The notes below the pieces were generated by a model that saw only the letters and a program-made list of their open reading frames with translations, made no database searches and was not told the origin of the DNA. Of a stretch of DNA of 64,000 nt, positions 53,643-63,992 are shown one piece after another. Position numbers and translations under genes: made by a program. Each line of letters starts with the position of its first letter. Position 1 is the first letter of the stretch. Source of the DNA: Saitoella complicata NRRL Y-17804 (lineage: Eukaryota; Ascomycota; Saitoellomycetes; Saitoellales; Saitoellaceae); the NCBI RefSeq assembly GCF_001661265.1, contig NW_017567003.1, forward strand, positions 124,001-188,000. Reading direction: 5' to 3'.

Positions 53643-55712
53643 ATGGACACCTCGCAGCCGCATATACCTTCCTCCTCTTCCCGGCCGTCACAGTCGAGAC
53701 GATCGTCAAAGGGGAGCCATCGACCACCAACCATGACTCTGGAGATTGAGGAGTCTACCGCTGCACTGCAGTTGAACTCGCCATCGACACAGGCTGTCGA
53801 TATGCAGCGTTCGCCGAAGCAGGACAATATCGCCTACGAGACTACCTCCACCTCTTCAGGCAAGAGATCGAGTGATTACTTGAGGGAGCCACCGGTTGGT
53901 GTTACCCAGCAGGAAATCGCTTCAAAGAGACCGAGAAGAGATAGCAGGCCTCAAATCGCTTCGGTACAACCTTTTACTGCCGTCGAGCCGTCTCCCGCCT
54001 CCCCAACATTTTCTACCACGTCACAGTTTTCATCTGAGGTGGTACCTTTCCGTACCCGCCTGGGCCGAAGACGTGCACACTCTATGCCAGATTTGCCTAC
54101 AGGCGGCCGACAGTTCAAGAAGACCCAGCATTCATCCCAGTTTCTTACTTGGCAGCAGCAGTCGACACTCACGGAGACCACGCTCGCCTACGGCCGTGAG
54201 ATTGCCACTCCGATTCTTACCCGTCGCCGTAACGCCATTGCTGGACCTTCGACGACTCGTCTGACTCACGTATACCCACCTGCGCCTTTGCCACCCATCA
54301 CGCAGACCACTCTTCACGAACTAGAGTTGAGCGAGATCTTGAAGAATGTTCAGTTGAGGCACGATATCGTGCATGACCCCAATTTGCAGTTCAGGCCGAA
54401 CTACGATGGTGAGCGTGGAATGCAGAAGAGGCTCGCTGCGGATAAGTACTGGAGGAGTCTTGGGCGGGAGATCGAGAGGATCATCATCCGTGCCTCCAAC
54501 CACGGAAAGCCCAGCAAGTTGCCTGGAATGTTCACCGGGATGCGCAACATCTTGGCTGGCTTGCTCCCGGCCGAGGACCGCGCCTCCGTCAGTCAAGTCC
54601 TGGACCCCGCCCTTCTCGAGCAGCAGCTGAGGCATCACTGTGTCGACTTTACCGCCTTGGCCGACTACCTCGGAAATGTGATGCGTAAGCACTGTGCGCC
54701 TATGCGCGATACCCCCATCGACAACATGGTCAAGCACTTTTCCCAAGCTAAGACGAGCGTACAATACGTTCAAGGCCTCCAAATGGTCTTTGAGTTATTG
54801 GAGGCGATGAAGCTCGATGTTGCGAATCATCAGTTGAGGCTGTTGAGGGGACATCTGTTGGAGAGTGTTGTTGATGTCGAGAGGAGGTATTGGGCGGATC
54901 GGGTTGAGAGGGGAAGATGTGATGTTGTTAAGGTTGTGGAGTGGGTTCGGGAAGGTGCGGAGAAGATCCCTAAGACGACCAAGGGCAACTTGGACTGGAT
55001 TACGGGCTTCGTGAGGAGTTTTGCGGATTTGTTGCCCATTGGTGCGGCTACGGCGAAGACTGCTCCCAACGGTGGCAATGCCTGGACTTTGGAGAAGTTC
55101 CCGCAGACTTTGGCTTTTGACTATGAGCGTGTGTGGAAGTTGAGGGAGGATTTGAGGGATGTTGTCAGCGTCACTCTTTGTCTTCTCTTGTTCCGCCAGC
55201 TCGTTGGTGCGCAGAACGCAAGCAAAATCACTGAGGAGGTCGTGGCTTCTTTGAAGCATGAACTCTGGGTCATTCTTGCGGTTGGGCCTAGTGAGGGTAG
55301 ATGGGCCAGGACTGCCAGTGCTGTTGCATTGCAGATCGCGAAGAGGGCCGTTGAGTTCCGCGAGGGCAAGACGGAAGCTCATCCTTCTACTTCTGAGGTC
55401 ACGGTTGCTGAGAACTGGATCAAGAAGAACGTTCTCTATGAGTCCAACAAGCCTTCGGACATCTATAAGATGGTTGAGAGGCGTATCTTGGACAGTACTT
55501 TCGTTACCGTTGCTGCGCAGATCAAGTCTGCCTATACTACGGGCACGAAGACGAAGGATGCTGTTGTTGCTGAGGCAAAGGTTACGGATGCGGTCTTGTC
55601 AAGCAACGTCAAGACCGAGCTCGTCTGCTTTGCGGAGAGGATTACGAAGATTGCTGGGTTTCATTGGGGTGTGCATGGTGCTTGGTACGTCGAGTGGGCG
55701 AAGCAGTGTTAA
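53643..55712 (+). CDS. SOK1: TCP11/Sok1-family protein
   Basis: A single-exon protein of 689 residues. The N-terminal 190 residues are Ser/Pro/Arg-rich and disordered, with possible PKA-type sites such as RRRAHSMPD. The TCP11 domain covers about residues 215-685, with LPPITQTTLHELELSEILKN near its start, ALADYLGNVMRKHCAPMRD and VELLEAMKLD-like FELLEAMKLDVANHQLRLLRGHL. Yeast SOK1 was found as a high-copy suppressor of cAMP-dependent kinase mutants. The molecular activity of the family is not known. Confidence 0.9.
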   Translation: MDTSQPHIPSSSSRPSQSRRSSKGSHRPPTMTLEIEESTAALQLNSPSTQAVDMQRSPKQDNIAYETTSTSSGKRSSDYLREPPVGVTQQEIASKRPRRDSRPQIASVQPFTAVEPSPASPTFSTTSQFSSEVVPFRTRLGRRRAHSMPDLPTGGRQFKKTQHSSQFLTWQQQSTLTETTLAYGREIATPILTRRRNAIAGPSTTRLTHVYPPAPLPPITQTTLHELELSEILKNVQLRHDIVHDPNLQFRPNYDGERGMQKRLAADKYWRSLGREIERIIIRASNHGKPSKLPGMFTGMRNILAGLLPAEDRASVSQVLDPALLEQQLRHHCVDFTALADYLGNVMRKHCAPMRDTPIDNMVKHFSQAKTSVQYVQGLQMVFELLEAMKLDVANHQLRLLRGHLLESVVDVERRYWADRVERGRCDVVKVVEWVREGAEKIPKTTKGNLDWITGFVRSFADLLPIGAATAKTAPNGGNAWTLEKFPQTLAFDYERVWKLREDLRDVVSVTLCLLLFRQLVGAQNASKITEEVVASLKHELWVILAVGPSEGRWARTASAVALQIAKRAVEFREGKTEAHPSTSEVTVAENWIKKNVLYESNKPSDIYKMVERRILDSTFVTVAAQIKSAYTTGTKTKDAVVAEAKVTDAVLSSNVKTELVCFAERITKIAGFHWGVHGAWYVEWAKQC

Positions 55713-57329
55713 GGTGTTGAATTCACATACTGGGCATTTTCGGTTGGTTTGTGTTTGATTTATTGGTTCGGAAGGGTTGAAAGGGTTCAAGGAACGATTC
55801 AGAGTGACAAGGACATTACAGGAGTTATTTATTTTTATCACGCGAAACGATAGGGGGTCGGAAGGGATGGGTCGTGTTTTTCTGCTTTTCTTCTCGTTAG
55901 GTCGTTTACTGCATACCAACAGCGCTCACACAAGAGACTTGTTTACCACCATATACTCTTTCGAGGTCTTTGCGAAATTTTCATGGTGGCTATTTGCATA
56001 GTACGTAAACGAGTGTCATTGTTCCTTAGGTAAGCTTCATCTCGCTACAGTGCTCGCCTCTTCCGCGGAATCCGAGAACGCTCCGAAACAAGTCGGACAG
56101 CCTTTTCCGTGTTATGTCAGGGTAAGAGTTGGATACATGTATGCGAAACCTGTCGTCAGACACAGCCCCTTGTCTCCGTGGTTGAGTAATGAGAAGGAGG
56201 TACGCAATCTGCTATTTGTTACAAAGCGGTGTTTCGAACCAGCACACGGCACCCTCGAGATTGGCCTGCTGTATGGTCAAGCTCACGCCGCCAAGACGGC
56301 CGACGTCGATTTCCCGCTCCCACGGTCACGCTCCGGGCCGGCCCTCGAAAAATAAATGGCGCCTTCGACAAGATGAAAGATCATACGTTCCACATTCGGC
56401 AAAGGGTAATTAGTGAGCGTCTGACAGGTTTCACAGGCTTCTGTTCAGCCGTCAATCAATGTGGTGCCGTAAACCCTACCTTGCATGCTTCGTCGCTGCG
56501 GTGGACAAGCTGCTTCTGCACCCTGATTGGCGGAAGTGGGCTACCGTTCAGCTTCTGCAGATCAGGCAGCTTTTGGGCACCACGGAACGGAGGCCTCCAA
56601 TTAATAAGGGCCTGAAGCCCGCAAGCAAAAGAATTTTGAAGATGTGGGGCAAACTCGCGGTAAGGAACCGATCAATTGAACGATCGCTAGCGAGGAATGC
56701 TGGGGATGCATTCGAAGAACGCACCGGTTTTCGACCTACTGCAAGTTTATCGTGGAATGTATGCGTAGGCGTAGGATCAACTGCGCAAGGAGAACCTGCT
56801 GAGTTATGACGGCTCGGAAGGCCTTGATCTACGTCAGTGGAGAGGCTCGTCAACGCGGTTATCTTGGCCGAACCGCCCTGCGAATTGGGTAAATGTCGGC
56901 TGGCAGCATTTTGTGCAGTCGGGTGAGGGTTGGACGGAAACGAAGACAAGGGTCAGTTCACAGGGTCGGTAGGCCATAGACATGTTAGACAGAGTCGGAA
57001 CGTGTATTCAATTTATGTATCAGTCAGCTGTCAGAGTCGTTTTCGTTGGTCTTAAAGAGATATTAACTTCCCCTCTCCTGAGCTTCGGTCAGGGTCGCTG
57101 CACCCTGCGCACCCAACATTGAAAGGGAAAGCTTATTGCCAGCGGCGGGAAACTGACCGCACCCACCGCACCCCCACTCGATAGATAAGACACAGCGAGA
57201 AGCCGGTTCGACGTTCATTCATTTGAACGAGGGCTCTTTAAGAGCAGCAGGCGTTTAGAATTCGGCAGATCAGTGCTCAACAGCGACCAACAGCGACCAA
57301 CGTGCAGCGAATCGCAATCAGCATACAGC
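55713..57329. other. Long intergenic region, no gene supported
   Basis: 1.6 kb. Overlapping open frames around 56050-56810 have atypical composition and no splice or domain support. A short direct repeat ACAGCGACCA occurs twice at 57279-57299. No tRNA, repeat element or fossil element was recognised. Confidence 0.5.
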
Positions 57330-58697
57330 ATGGCGACAACTAGAATCTTTGCTCGGAGGGGTTTACCGTCACTACCGGAGCTCGGAACGGTTTTGGAGGA
57401 TGATGCGATCTCACAATCGTCGATTACGTCGTCACAGTCCAGCGTTTCTTCGTCGTATCAACAAGCACTGACGTCGGTATCCTCCTTTACCAGTCCGATC
57501 GCAAAAGTCTACGTCGCCGAAGAACAGCAGTCGCAGCAAGCACAGGAGGATCAAGAGTCAATTATTTATAAAGAGCCGGAAGAGGAGGCGTGGAGAGATC
57601 ATGATGAGGCTCCGGCTAGGCTTGGGTTGACCTGTGAATGCGGGTGCCCCGAGGAGGAACTGTGTAGATCGAGCTTGGATCTCGGGTATACTGGGCTTGA
57701 TCTGGATCAAACTGGCGCAGGATGGGAATACATCAACTACTTTGCGCATTCAGACCTGTCTCCGAGTGGTATGTTGGCCGTGGAAGCATGGATCAGGGAT
57801 GTATGCTAACGTTATTATGCAACAGAGGACCCCCTATACGAGATCATGGCGCATTCAACCCCCAAAGTCACTGAGTCCCACGGGTCTGAGATCGCTCTAG
57901 ACGCTGAGGCTTTCGCATCGGTTACTTCACTCCCGCTGTCTGTCGCTTCAGCATCCTCAGACGCCACTACTGCATCTGGCAAGAAGGTAAAGAAAGGTGC
58001 TGAGATCTTTCGCAAGGTCTTCTCTGCAAGGACATTGCGTCTGCGCAAGAAGTCGTCCGTTCCGGCTCTGAAGGAGGTGCTGGATCAGCCTATTTCTCCT
58101 CTCCACCCACCGCCGAATCTCCCTCACATCATGGCCCTTACTCTCGACGAAGACGACAGTCTGTCCTCGACGCCCTTGGAGAGGGTGGACTCGGAGTATT
58201 GGGATTCTCCTGCCATGATTGCACACCCCACGACGCCTCCTCTGCCTGATCTGATCATCGAGCAGGTGTCGGTGCCTATGGCAACGGTGTCCGTTCCCTC
58301 GTCTTCCGTTCCAGCGACGCCCACCATGATCACGTCTGCAGAGATGGAGGCTCTCCTGTTCGACTCGCCAACATCTTCCTCGTCACTGGCACCTCCAATC
58401 TCCTCGCCAGCTCCTTCGCCCTCGCCAGCATCGTCGATGATCTTCAGTGAAGCCTCTTCCTCGATACTGTTGAGTGGACCGGTCAAAGCGGCACCCCTCT
58501 CGCTGGACGAGATGGTGGCGAACATGAGGTTGGAGGATGCTGCATTTGCGGCTACTGAACGCAAGCTCGTCGAGTCTGGGTGGAGTACCGCTCAGGAGAT
58601 CAGTGATGTTAGGAGGAGGCGAGAATCTGCTCGCAGAAGCTGGGATGCCAAGATCAGGGTGGCACAGGATGATGCCGCACATTTCGAAAGCGGATAA
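57330..58697 (+). CDS. Unrecognised low-complexity protein
   Basis: Two exons (57330-57768 and 57826-58697) across a 57-bp intron with a good TGCTAAC branch site give 436 residues. I recognise no domain. The first exon is Ser/Gln-rich, then acidic with a CECGCPEEELC cysteine cluster. The second exon has a basic KKVKKGAEIFRKVFSARTLRLRKKS stretch split here as KKVKKGAEIF and RTLRLRKKS, followed by a Ser/Pro-rich region and a C-terminal helix with DEMVANMRLEDAAF and RRRRESARRSWDAK. It looks like a disordered regulatory protein and may be lineage-specific. An in-frame ATG at 57273 would add 19 residues. Confidence 0.6.
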
Positions 58698-59250
58698 GCA
58701 TCCACATCATGCGCTTGCTTGCTTTCTTGCATTCCTTGCCCCGCTTCAGAGTGGAAGCTTGGCATTCAGCCTACGCACGCGCATGTGGGAAGAGAGAAGA
58801 GAGAGACAAAACGCATTTTGAATTCCGGAGCCGGCTATTGCATCACACTCTCTACAACCATACACGCTCTCTACGCCGCAGCGACACTGCTTCCGGCCTC
58901 GTCGCCGTTCATTCATTACGCATGTCCACCGAATGGCTTGCCTGCGTACGCAAATTCAAGCATCTTTCCCGCGTTTGGGAATCGGTCATGCACTTAACAC
59001 GCCCACCCGGCATATGTCTTAGCCAGGCGTGTTATCATTGTTGTTATTTATTCATACAGGGACGGTCATCATAGCATTATTATCTGGACCGTCAAGGGCA
59101 TTACTCAAGGGAAGGCGAAAATGAGTTATCATAGAAGGTCGAGGCATACATATTGATAGTGGGTATACTACTGTTGATCAATTGACACGCGATATTATCG
59201 TCCAATGAGTTCTTGCTTGTAGACATTCCATTAATTTTGCATTGGGGGGT
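58698..59250. other. Convergent 3' region
   Basis: Lies between the gene ending at 58697 (+) and RCL1 (-). No gene is seen. Confidence 0.5.
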
Positions 59251-60447
59251 CTATGTAACCTTCTTGTTCGTGTTGACGAAACCAGTTCCCATACACGATA
59301 CGAGGAACTCCGGTTCTGGGGTTTCCTTCTCCTCATCATCGTCCTCCTCTTCTTCGTCATCCTCATCCATAGGGTTTCCTTGTGGCTTTTCTCTCAACAA
59401 GAACTCGGCTCCCCAGAAAGTCTTGATATCCCGCAACATCTCGACCAGGTTCTCATCCACTCTGGCTCCGATGTCGCACCGCCCAACATCCTCCGATCCA
59501 AGAACCATGAAAGGCAGAACGATACCAGTACCTGCCGAGTCAACCGCACCATTCTTCCTGATCTCCCGTAACAGCATCTTCGCACACGCCTTTCCCACGT
59601 CCTCCGCCGGCTGTCCGGGTCCACCCGTCAAATCCGCCGTATAAATCGTCTGCGTATTCGCACATTCCGCAACCAAACTCAACGAAAACCCAGGCGAGTT
59701 ACCACTCTCCGCACCCTTATACACATCCGTATAGATATACACATCCGGGATATATCTGTTCAACACACCTCTTGCTGCCTCCACCATTCTGTTTGCGATT
59801 GCAGGTGAGACACGGGTCGAGGCGGCGATACCTCTGATTCGGGAGATACGGCCGGGGTCGAGCCAGTGGATTGTTTTGACGTTTCGGACGTTGGGGCAGA
59901 GGAAGTGGACTTCTCCTCCGCCGAGGGGTGGTGCTCCTCTTTTCAGGATTCGTAGTTCAACACCATCTGGGACACCGAAGCGAGTGAGAAGGGGAAGAAT
60001 TCCTGTTCTGATAGTGTCGATGGTCAAGTCAAGAGAATCGGCTGTGATTCCCTTGAGGTGTAGTGAGAGCGGCTGCTTGGTGAATGGCGCAAGTAACAGA
60101 AGAGGGTAGAGGAAGTAGGATATTGATCGTGATGGCGGGCATTCGTGGGTATGTGTTCCTCCGTGAATCAATCCAGGTTTGTAGAGCACCGTGGTACCGG
60201 TGTACGAGATCTCGATATGTGCTCCGTTCGTCACAGCCTCCAGCAATCGTAGCAAAGACACCTCGTAGTCTCTCAAACCAGGTTCCAAATCATTAGAACG
60301 GATTCCGTCGAACCTTACGGGGCGGCCAGTCAATGTGGCATAGATCAGGCGGCGAGCAAAGTGCTTGTGTCCGGTGAAACGGACGAGCTTTGCCGCTGAG
60401 GTCGCGGAGGCAGCGTGGGCCGCTGAAGAGGGTGCTACTGAAGGCAT
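59251..60447 (-). CDS. RCL1: RNA 3'-terminal phosphate cyclase-like protein Rcl1
   Basis: A single-exon protein of 398 residues from ATG 60447; the frame is open to 60615 but the extra part is not family-like. It has the RTC fold with KLVRFTGHKHFARRLIYATLTGRPVRF split as KLVRFTGHKHFARRL and YATLTGRPVRFDGIR, SISYFLYPLLLLAPF, and RGAPPLGGGEVHF. The Rcl1 branch lacks the catalytic His of true cyclases; the C-terminus has an acidic DDEEEEDDDEE run. Rcl1 works with Bms1 in the SSU processome and is needed for pre-rRNA cleavage at A2. It is divergent from the snoRNA host gene. Confidence 0.94.
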   Translation of the reverse strand: MPSVAPSSAAHAASATSAAKLVRFTGHKHFARRLIYATLTGRPVRFDGIRSNDLEPGLRDYEVSLLRLLEAVTNGAHIEISYTGTTVLYKPGLIHGGTHTHECPPSRSISYFLYPLLLLAPFTKQPLSLHLKGITADSLDLTIDTIRTGILPLLTRFGVPDGVELRILKRGAPPLGGGEVHFLCPNVRNVKTIHWLDPGRISRIRGIAASTRVSPAIANRMVEAARGVLNRYIPDVYIYTDVYKGAESGNSPGFSLSLVAECANTQTIYTADLTGGPGQPAEDVGKACAKMLLREIRKNGAVDSAGTGIVLPFMVLGSEDVGRCDIGARVDENLVEMLRDIKTFWGAEFLLREKPQGNPMDEDDEEEEDDDEEKETPEPEFLVSCMGTGFVNTNKKVT

Positions 60448-60696
60448 GGGAAGTCTGATGTACGTAGCAGGATGTCCAAGTTCCTCATCAACGATGCCAA
60501 AAATAACGTTTATCCGCCGAAATTTCGAACGTGGCGAAACATGGCTCAGCAGGCACGTCGCAGGAGCTGCCAACTTTTTTGGAGTGCGCGGTGCTCGAGG
60601 AGGAGGAATAACCAACCTTCTCGAACCAACGTCAACTTGCTTTTTGCAATCTATTCTCCTCGAGCTGCCTTTATAATCCGATAGAACGGATCAACA
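60448..60696. promoter_or_regulatory. Divergent promoter between RCL1 and the snoRNA host gene
   Basis: 249 bp separate the start codons of two genes that both bear on ribosome synthesis; a TATA-like TTATAATC lies at about 60671, upstream of the host gene. Confidence 0.5.
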
Positions 60697-61386
60697 ATGT
60701 CTCACGCACGAGCAACAAAATCTCTTACAGTGCTGTTGGAGCGAAGACATGGCATCTCCACTTCAGCGACACCAGAAGCTGGCAAGCCATCCAGAGCAGC
60801 TAAGCGAAGAAAAGCAAAGAAGGCCGAAAAAGTGTTTGACGTTGATGGTGGGTCTTCTTCCTTTCTGTGAGAGCGTTACAGCGCGATACGAACACGACGA
60901 CGGCGACTTCGCAATTGAACGGTAATGATGATAAATTTGCTATTATTTCTAAACCCAGCTCTCCGATGCCTGTGTGCAATATGAGTTCGATGACCTATTA
61001 TATCTGACCCCTTACAATTCTCGACAATGTCGTCTGTTCTATCGTCGCTGCTGCCGCTCTCGCTGATCTCGCGATTTTGAGTGAGCATAGCTAACAAGTA
61101 TGTTATAGCCGTTCTTGCATCAGAGTCGAATACCAAGTCTTCGCACCTCTCCGATAACCTCCAGTTCCTGAACCGTTACTCTGCTCTCCCAACAGAGAAG
61201 GAGCAAGAGCTGAAAGCCAAGCTCCTTGCTGCAAGAGAAGCAAAACTTTCGGCAAACAAACCGAAGACGAAGTTGAAGAGCGGCAAGAAGAAGAAGCCGG
61301 CTGACAAGGGATACACTCTTCCTGGTTTGACTGCAGGGTTGGCTGCTGTTGGTGACGAGGACAGTAGTGACAGCGATGACGAGTAA
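60697..61386 (+). CDS. Small basic protein, host gene of an intronic snoRNA
   Basis: Two exons (60697-60847 and 61109-61386) give 142 residues. The protein is rich in Lys, Ala and Glu: a KRRKAKKAEK stretch at the end of exon 1, a helical EKEQELKAKLLAAREAKLS segment, KLKSGKKKK, then an acidic DEDSSDSDDE C-terminus. Composition suggests a nucleolar protein, but I cannot name the family. The intron of 261 bp is four to five times longer than any other in the window and contains the C/D snoRNA reported separately. Confidence 0.7.
60921..61011 (+). ncRNA. Intronic C/D box snoRNA, predicted 25S rRNA 2'-O-methylation guide (snR69-like)
   Basis: Inside the intron of the small basic gene. Box C is ATGATGA at 60925-60931 and box D is CTGA at 61004-61007. 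An internal D'-like CCGA lies at 60963-60966 and a C'-like CGATGAC at 60988-60994. Upstream of D', TCTAAACCCAGCTC (60948-60961) is a perfect 14-nt antisense match to the conserved large-subunit rRNA stretch GAGCTGGGTTTAGA near the peptidyl transferase centre. Counting five bases from D' selects the C of GAGC, equivalent to yeast C2948, the snR69 site. The flanking stem is weak. The CCGA box departs from CTGA by one base. Confidence 0.75.
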
Positions 61387-62891
61387 GGCTGCTGGGTTTT
61401 AGGATATCAGAACTTGTTTTGCTTAGGTTTTATGGGTTGCATGGCGTTCTTCTTTTATACTTGATTCATTACGAATGCCTTTCATGTTGGAGGGCAAAGG
61501 CTTCAAAGAAGCTGTCAGCAGTAGTTGCTGCGACTTACCTAGGACAATGGAAATCACACATTATTCTTTATACTAGCGCACCTTGAGTTTGACTTTTTGC
61601 AATTGGTTCGAGCTCTTGGGCTTATTGGGCGGCGTGAAGTTACCATCCTGCAAAGACACCCATGCGTGAGAATTTGCTGCGAGAGGCGAATAGAAATCAG
61701 TCAGCGACCAGAGAACAAGGCCTTCTGCTACAACGTGTGTCTGTCTATGACGTTGCTCAAGATCATGGATGATAAGTCCAGCAGCTTGTCGGTGGAATTC
61801 ATTTCTGCGACGTTGCCACGAATTCCGACTTTGCTTGCCTCATCTTCGAATTCAACGTCGAAACACACGGTCACAGAAACAGCGACTCCATGACCATGTA
61901 AACTTTACCCAGTCCTCCTGAACTTTACCCATCAGCTTACCTCTTCGGCGAAACTTTGGTACCGAACGGAATACGAAGTTTCGCAGCGAGGCAGGATGCT
62001 TCATTTTACTCGCCAGTCAACACGCGGTCAACCTCCAACATTACGAATCGGGTTTACCCACTATGTCATTTTACCTTCCTCACAATGGGCAATGTTTACC
62101 GCATCGGAATACTACCTCGCTCGCGCCATAGCTAAAACCGAGATAACACAACCCGACCCCCAACACTTTTCCTTGGTCAACTTGGAAATCTGCATTCTGC
62201 TTTCCCCACTATTTCATTTGCCTACACCCTCCCAACGTGAAACATGCCGATCACGCCCAGGACGGCAATACGGCCGGCCCAACCTGGCCAGCTGGGCTGC
62301 GTATCATCCTCCGAGTCCTATTATTTTGTGGTGAGGAGTCGTGGGGTGACCTCAGTCCACCTCAGTCCACGCAACGTCAGCTGGCCTGATTATGAGGCCG
62401 CGGCCGAGTTACTTGACTGAACAGCGTGAGAAGTCTAGTCTGGCGCAGCTGTCACAATTTCAAAGCTGAATGAACAACACCGTCAACTTCAAGAAACAAA
62501 GCACTCGCAGTTCAGTTTTGATAATCATGCTCAGTTCCCAACCTACTCCTAATGTCACTCTCCGCACCCACTGCGATGTTCATATTCTCCTCCTCCTCCG
62601 CCATCCTCATCGAGCTCAACTCTCCATCCTCCATAACCAAATCAGAAAACGCCCGCCGATGTTCGTGTATGCATCCGAGCCTTGTACTCCCCATGAATCG
62701 ATACCTTAACCAGAACTCAAAAGCAAAAAGAACGCCCGTACCACGCCGTGTTTGCCCCAAGAAAAAAAACCGTCACAAATCACAAACTCGTACAAAACAG
62801 CCAAACCTGAACCATTCATATCATACCCATACCCAATCCATCACTCGCAAGTAACCATCACCCCATCTGCGCAATCGAAAGGAAGGTGGAG
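61387..62891. other. Long intergenic region, no gene supported
   Basis: 1.5 kb without a convincing gene on either strand. A direct repeat CTCAGTCCACCTCAGTCCAC is at 62351-62370. It contains the 3' flanks of the host gene and the NRG1-like gene, which converge here. Confidence 0.5.
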
Positions 62892-63992
62892 TTAAGCAAG
62901 GACGGACACAGCGGCAGCCCTCGCCAACTCCCTCAACCCCTCCTCACCCTCACCCTCATCCCCACTCTCCCCCCTCTTCCCAGCTTTCTTCCCCTCCTTC
63001 CCACCAACCAAACTCCTCCTCCTCCCCCCTTTCTCCCCTCCATGCGTCCTCCAATGCTGCATACAATTATCCTGCCTCGAGAACTTCGCACCACACCCCT
63101 CCTGCGGACACACGAAATTCTTCTCACCGGTATGAATACGGTTGTGACGGGCGAGATGGCCGGATGTCGTGAAGGATTTGTGGCAGGAGAGACATGTGTA
63201 GCGGCGGGGTTTGGGTTGTTGTTGTTGTTGTTGGGAGGCTGAGGCGGAGGCAGAAGAGGAGGTGGTGGATGCGGTCGGCATGGAAGGCGAAGGTACCATC
63301 GTCGTGGCCATCTGCGGTGAGGGAGCAGATGTGGGCACAGAGGCACTCGTCATCATCGCCTGACCACCCCCCGGAAACGTCGCAGTGGTCGCACTCACGG
63401 GCGTAACTGGCGCCGTCAACGGATACGGCGCAGCCTGGTTCCTCATGTTCGGAGACGGACTCATGCCCACACCCACACTCTCCGACGAAGACATCCTCCT
63501 CACACCCATGCCCTCGTAAGAAGTAGTGGAGGCGAGGGACATGGTCGAGCCGCGACGGATGGGACCACCGGGTGAGGGACGACGGTGAAGGTCGAGTTCC
63601 TGGAGGGAGGGAAGGCGGTCGACACTTGGGCGACGATGTCCGTGTGCTTGGTGTGCATTTCCGTAGGAAGGGTGGTTGAAGGGTGTGAGTGTCGGCAACG
63701 GCGACCTCTCCCCATCACTAGACCCACCAGCCGATCCCGCACTCGACCCCGACGAAACCAAAGACGGCGTAGACAGCGACCGCTCATGTTCGTAATAGCT
63801 GTGCGAAGCGACCTCAGACGCCGACAGAAGAGCATCGAAAGATGTCATAGACGTGTGTGTATGCGGCATCAACGGCGAGGGACCAGGACGTCTGTGGGGT
63901 GAATGCTCCCCCATGAACGAAGTAAGGGGCGGTAGAGTGACTGTTCCCTCCCTGGGCTTCACCCCACGGTCGAAAGAAATAGGCAAATCCAA
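62892..63992 (-). CDS. NRG1-like C2H2 zinc-finger transcription factor, start near window edge
   Basis: 366 residues are visible. The N-terminal 255 residues are Ser/Pro/His-rich and disordered with a short poly-Gln run (QQQQQQ). Two C2H2 fingers lie at about residues 265-320: YTCLSCHKSFTTSGHLARH and FVCPQEGCGAKFSRQDNCMQHWRTH. The finger sequences, especially SFTTSGHLARHNRIHTGE and SRQDNCMQH, match the Nrg1/Nrg2 repressor type. Nrg1 represses glucose-regulated, filamentation or stress genes with Ssn6-Tup1. The ATG at 63992 is eight bases from the window end, so the real start may lie beyond it. The C-terminus is Lys- then Glu-rich. Confidence 0.85.
   Translation of the reverse strand: MDLPISFDRGVKPREGTVTLPPLTSFMGEHSPHRRPGPSPLMPHTHTSMTSFDALLSASEVASHSYYEHERSLSTPSLVSSGSSAGSAGGSSDGERSPLPTLTPFNHPSYGNAHQAHGHRRPSVDRLPSLQELDLHRRPSPGGPIRRGSTMSLASTTSYEGMGVRRMSSSESVGVGMSPSPNMRNQAAPYPLTAPVTPVSATTATFPGGGQAMMTSASVPTSAPSPQMATTMVPSPSMPTASTTSSSASASASQQQQQQPKPRRYTCLSCHKSFTTSGHLARHNRIHTGEKNFVCPQEGCGAKFSRQDNCMQHWRTHGGEKGGRRRSLVGGKEGKKAGKRGESGDEGEGEEGLRELARAAAVSVLA

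Noticed and set aside
56229-56809. Open frames of about 116-128 codons
   Set aside because: They overlap in different frames, have no splice continuity and no recognisable domain.
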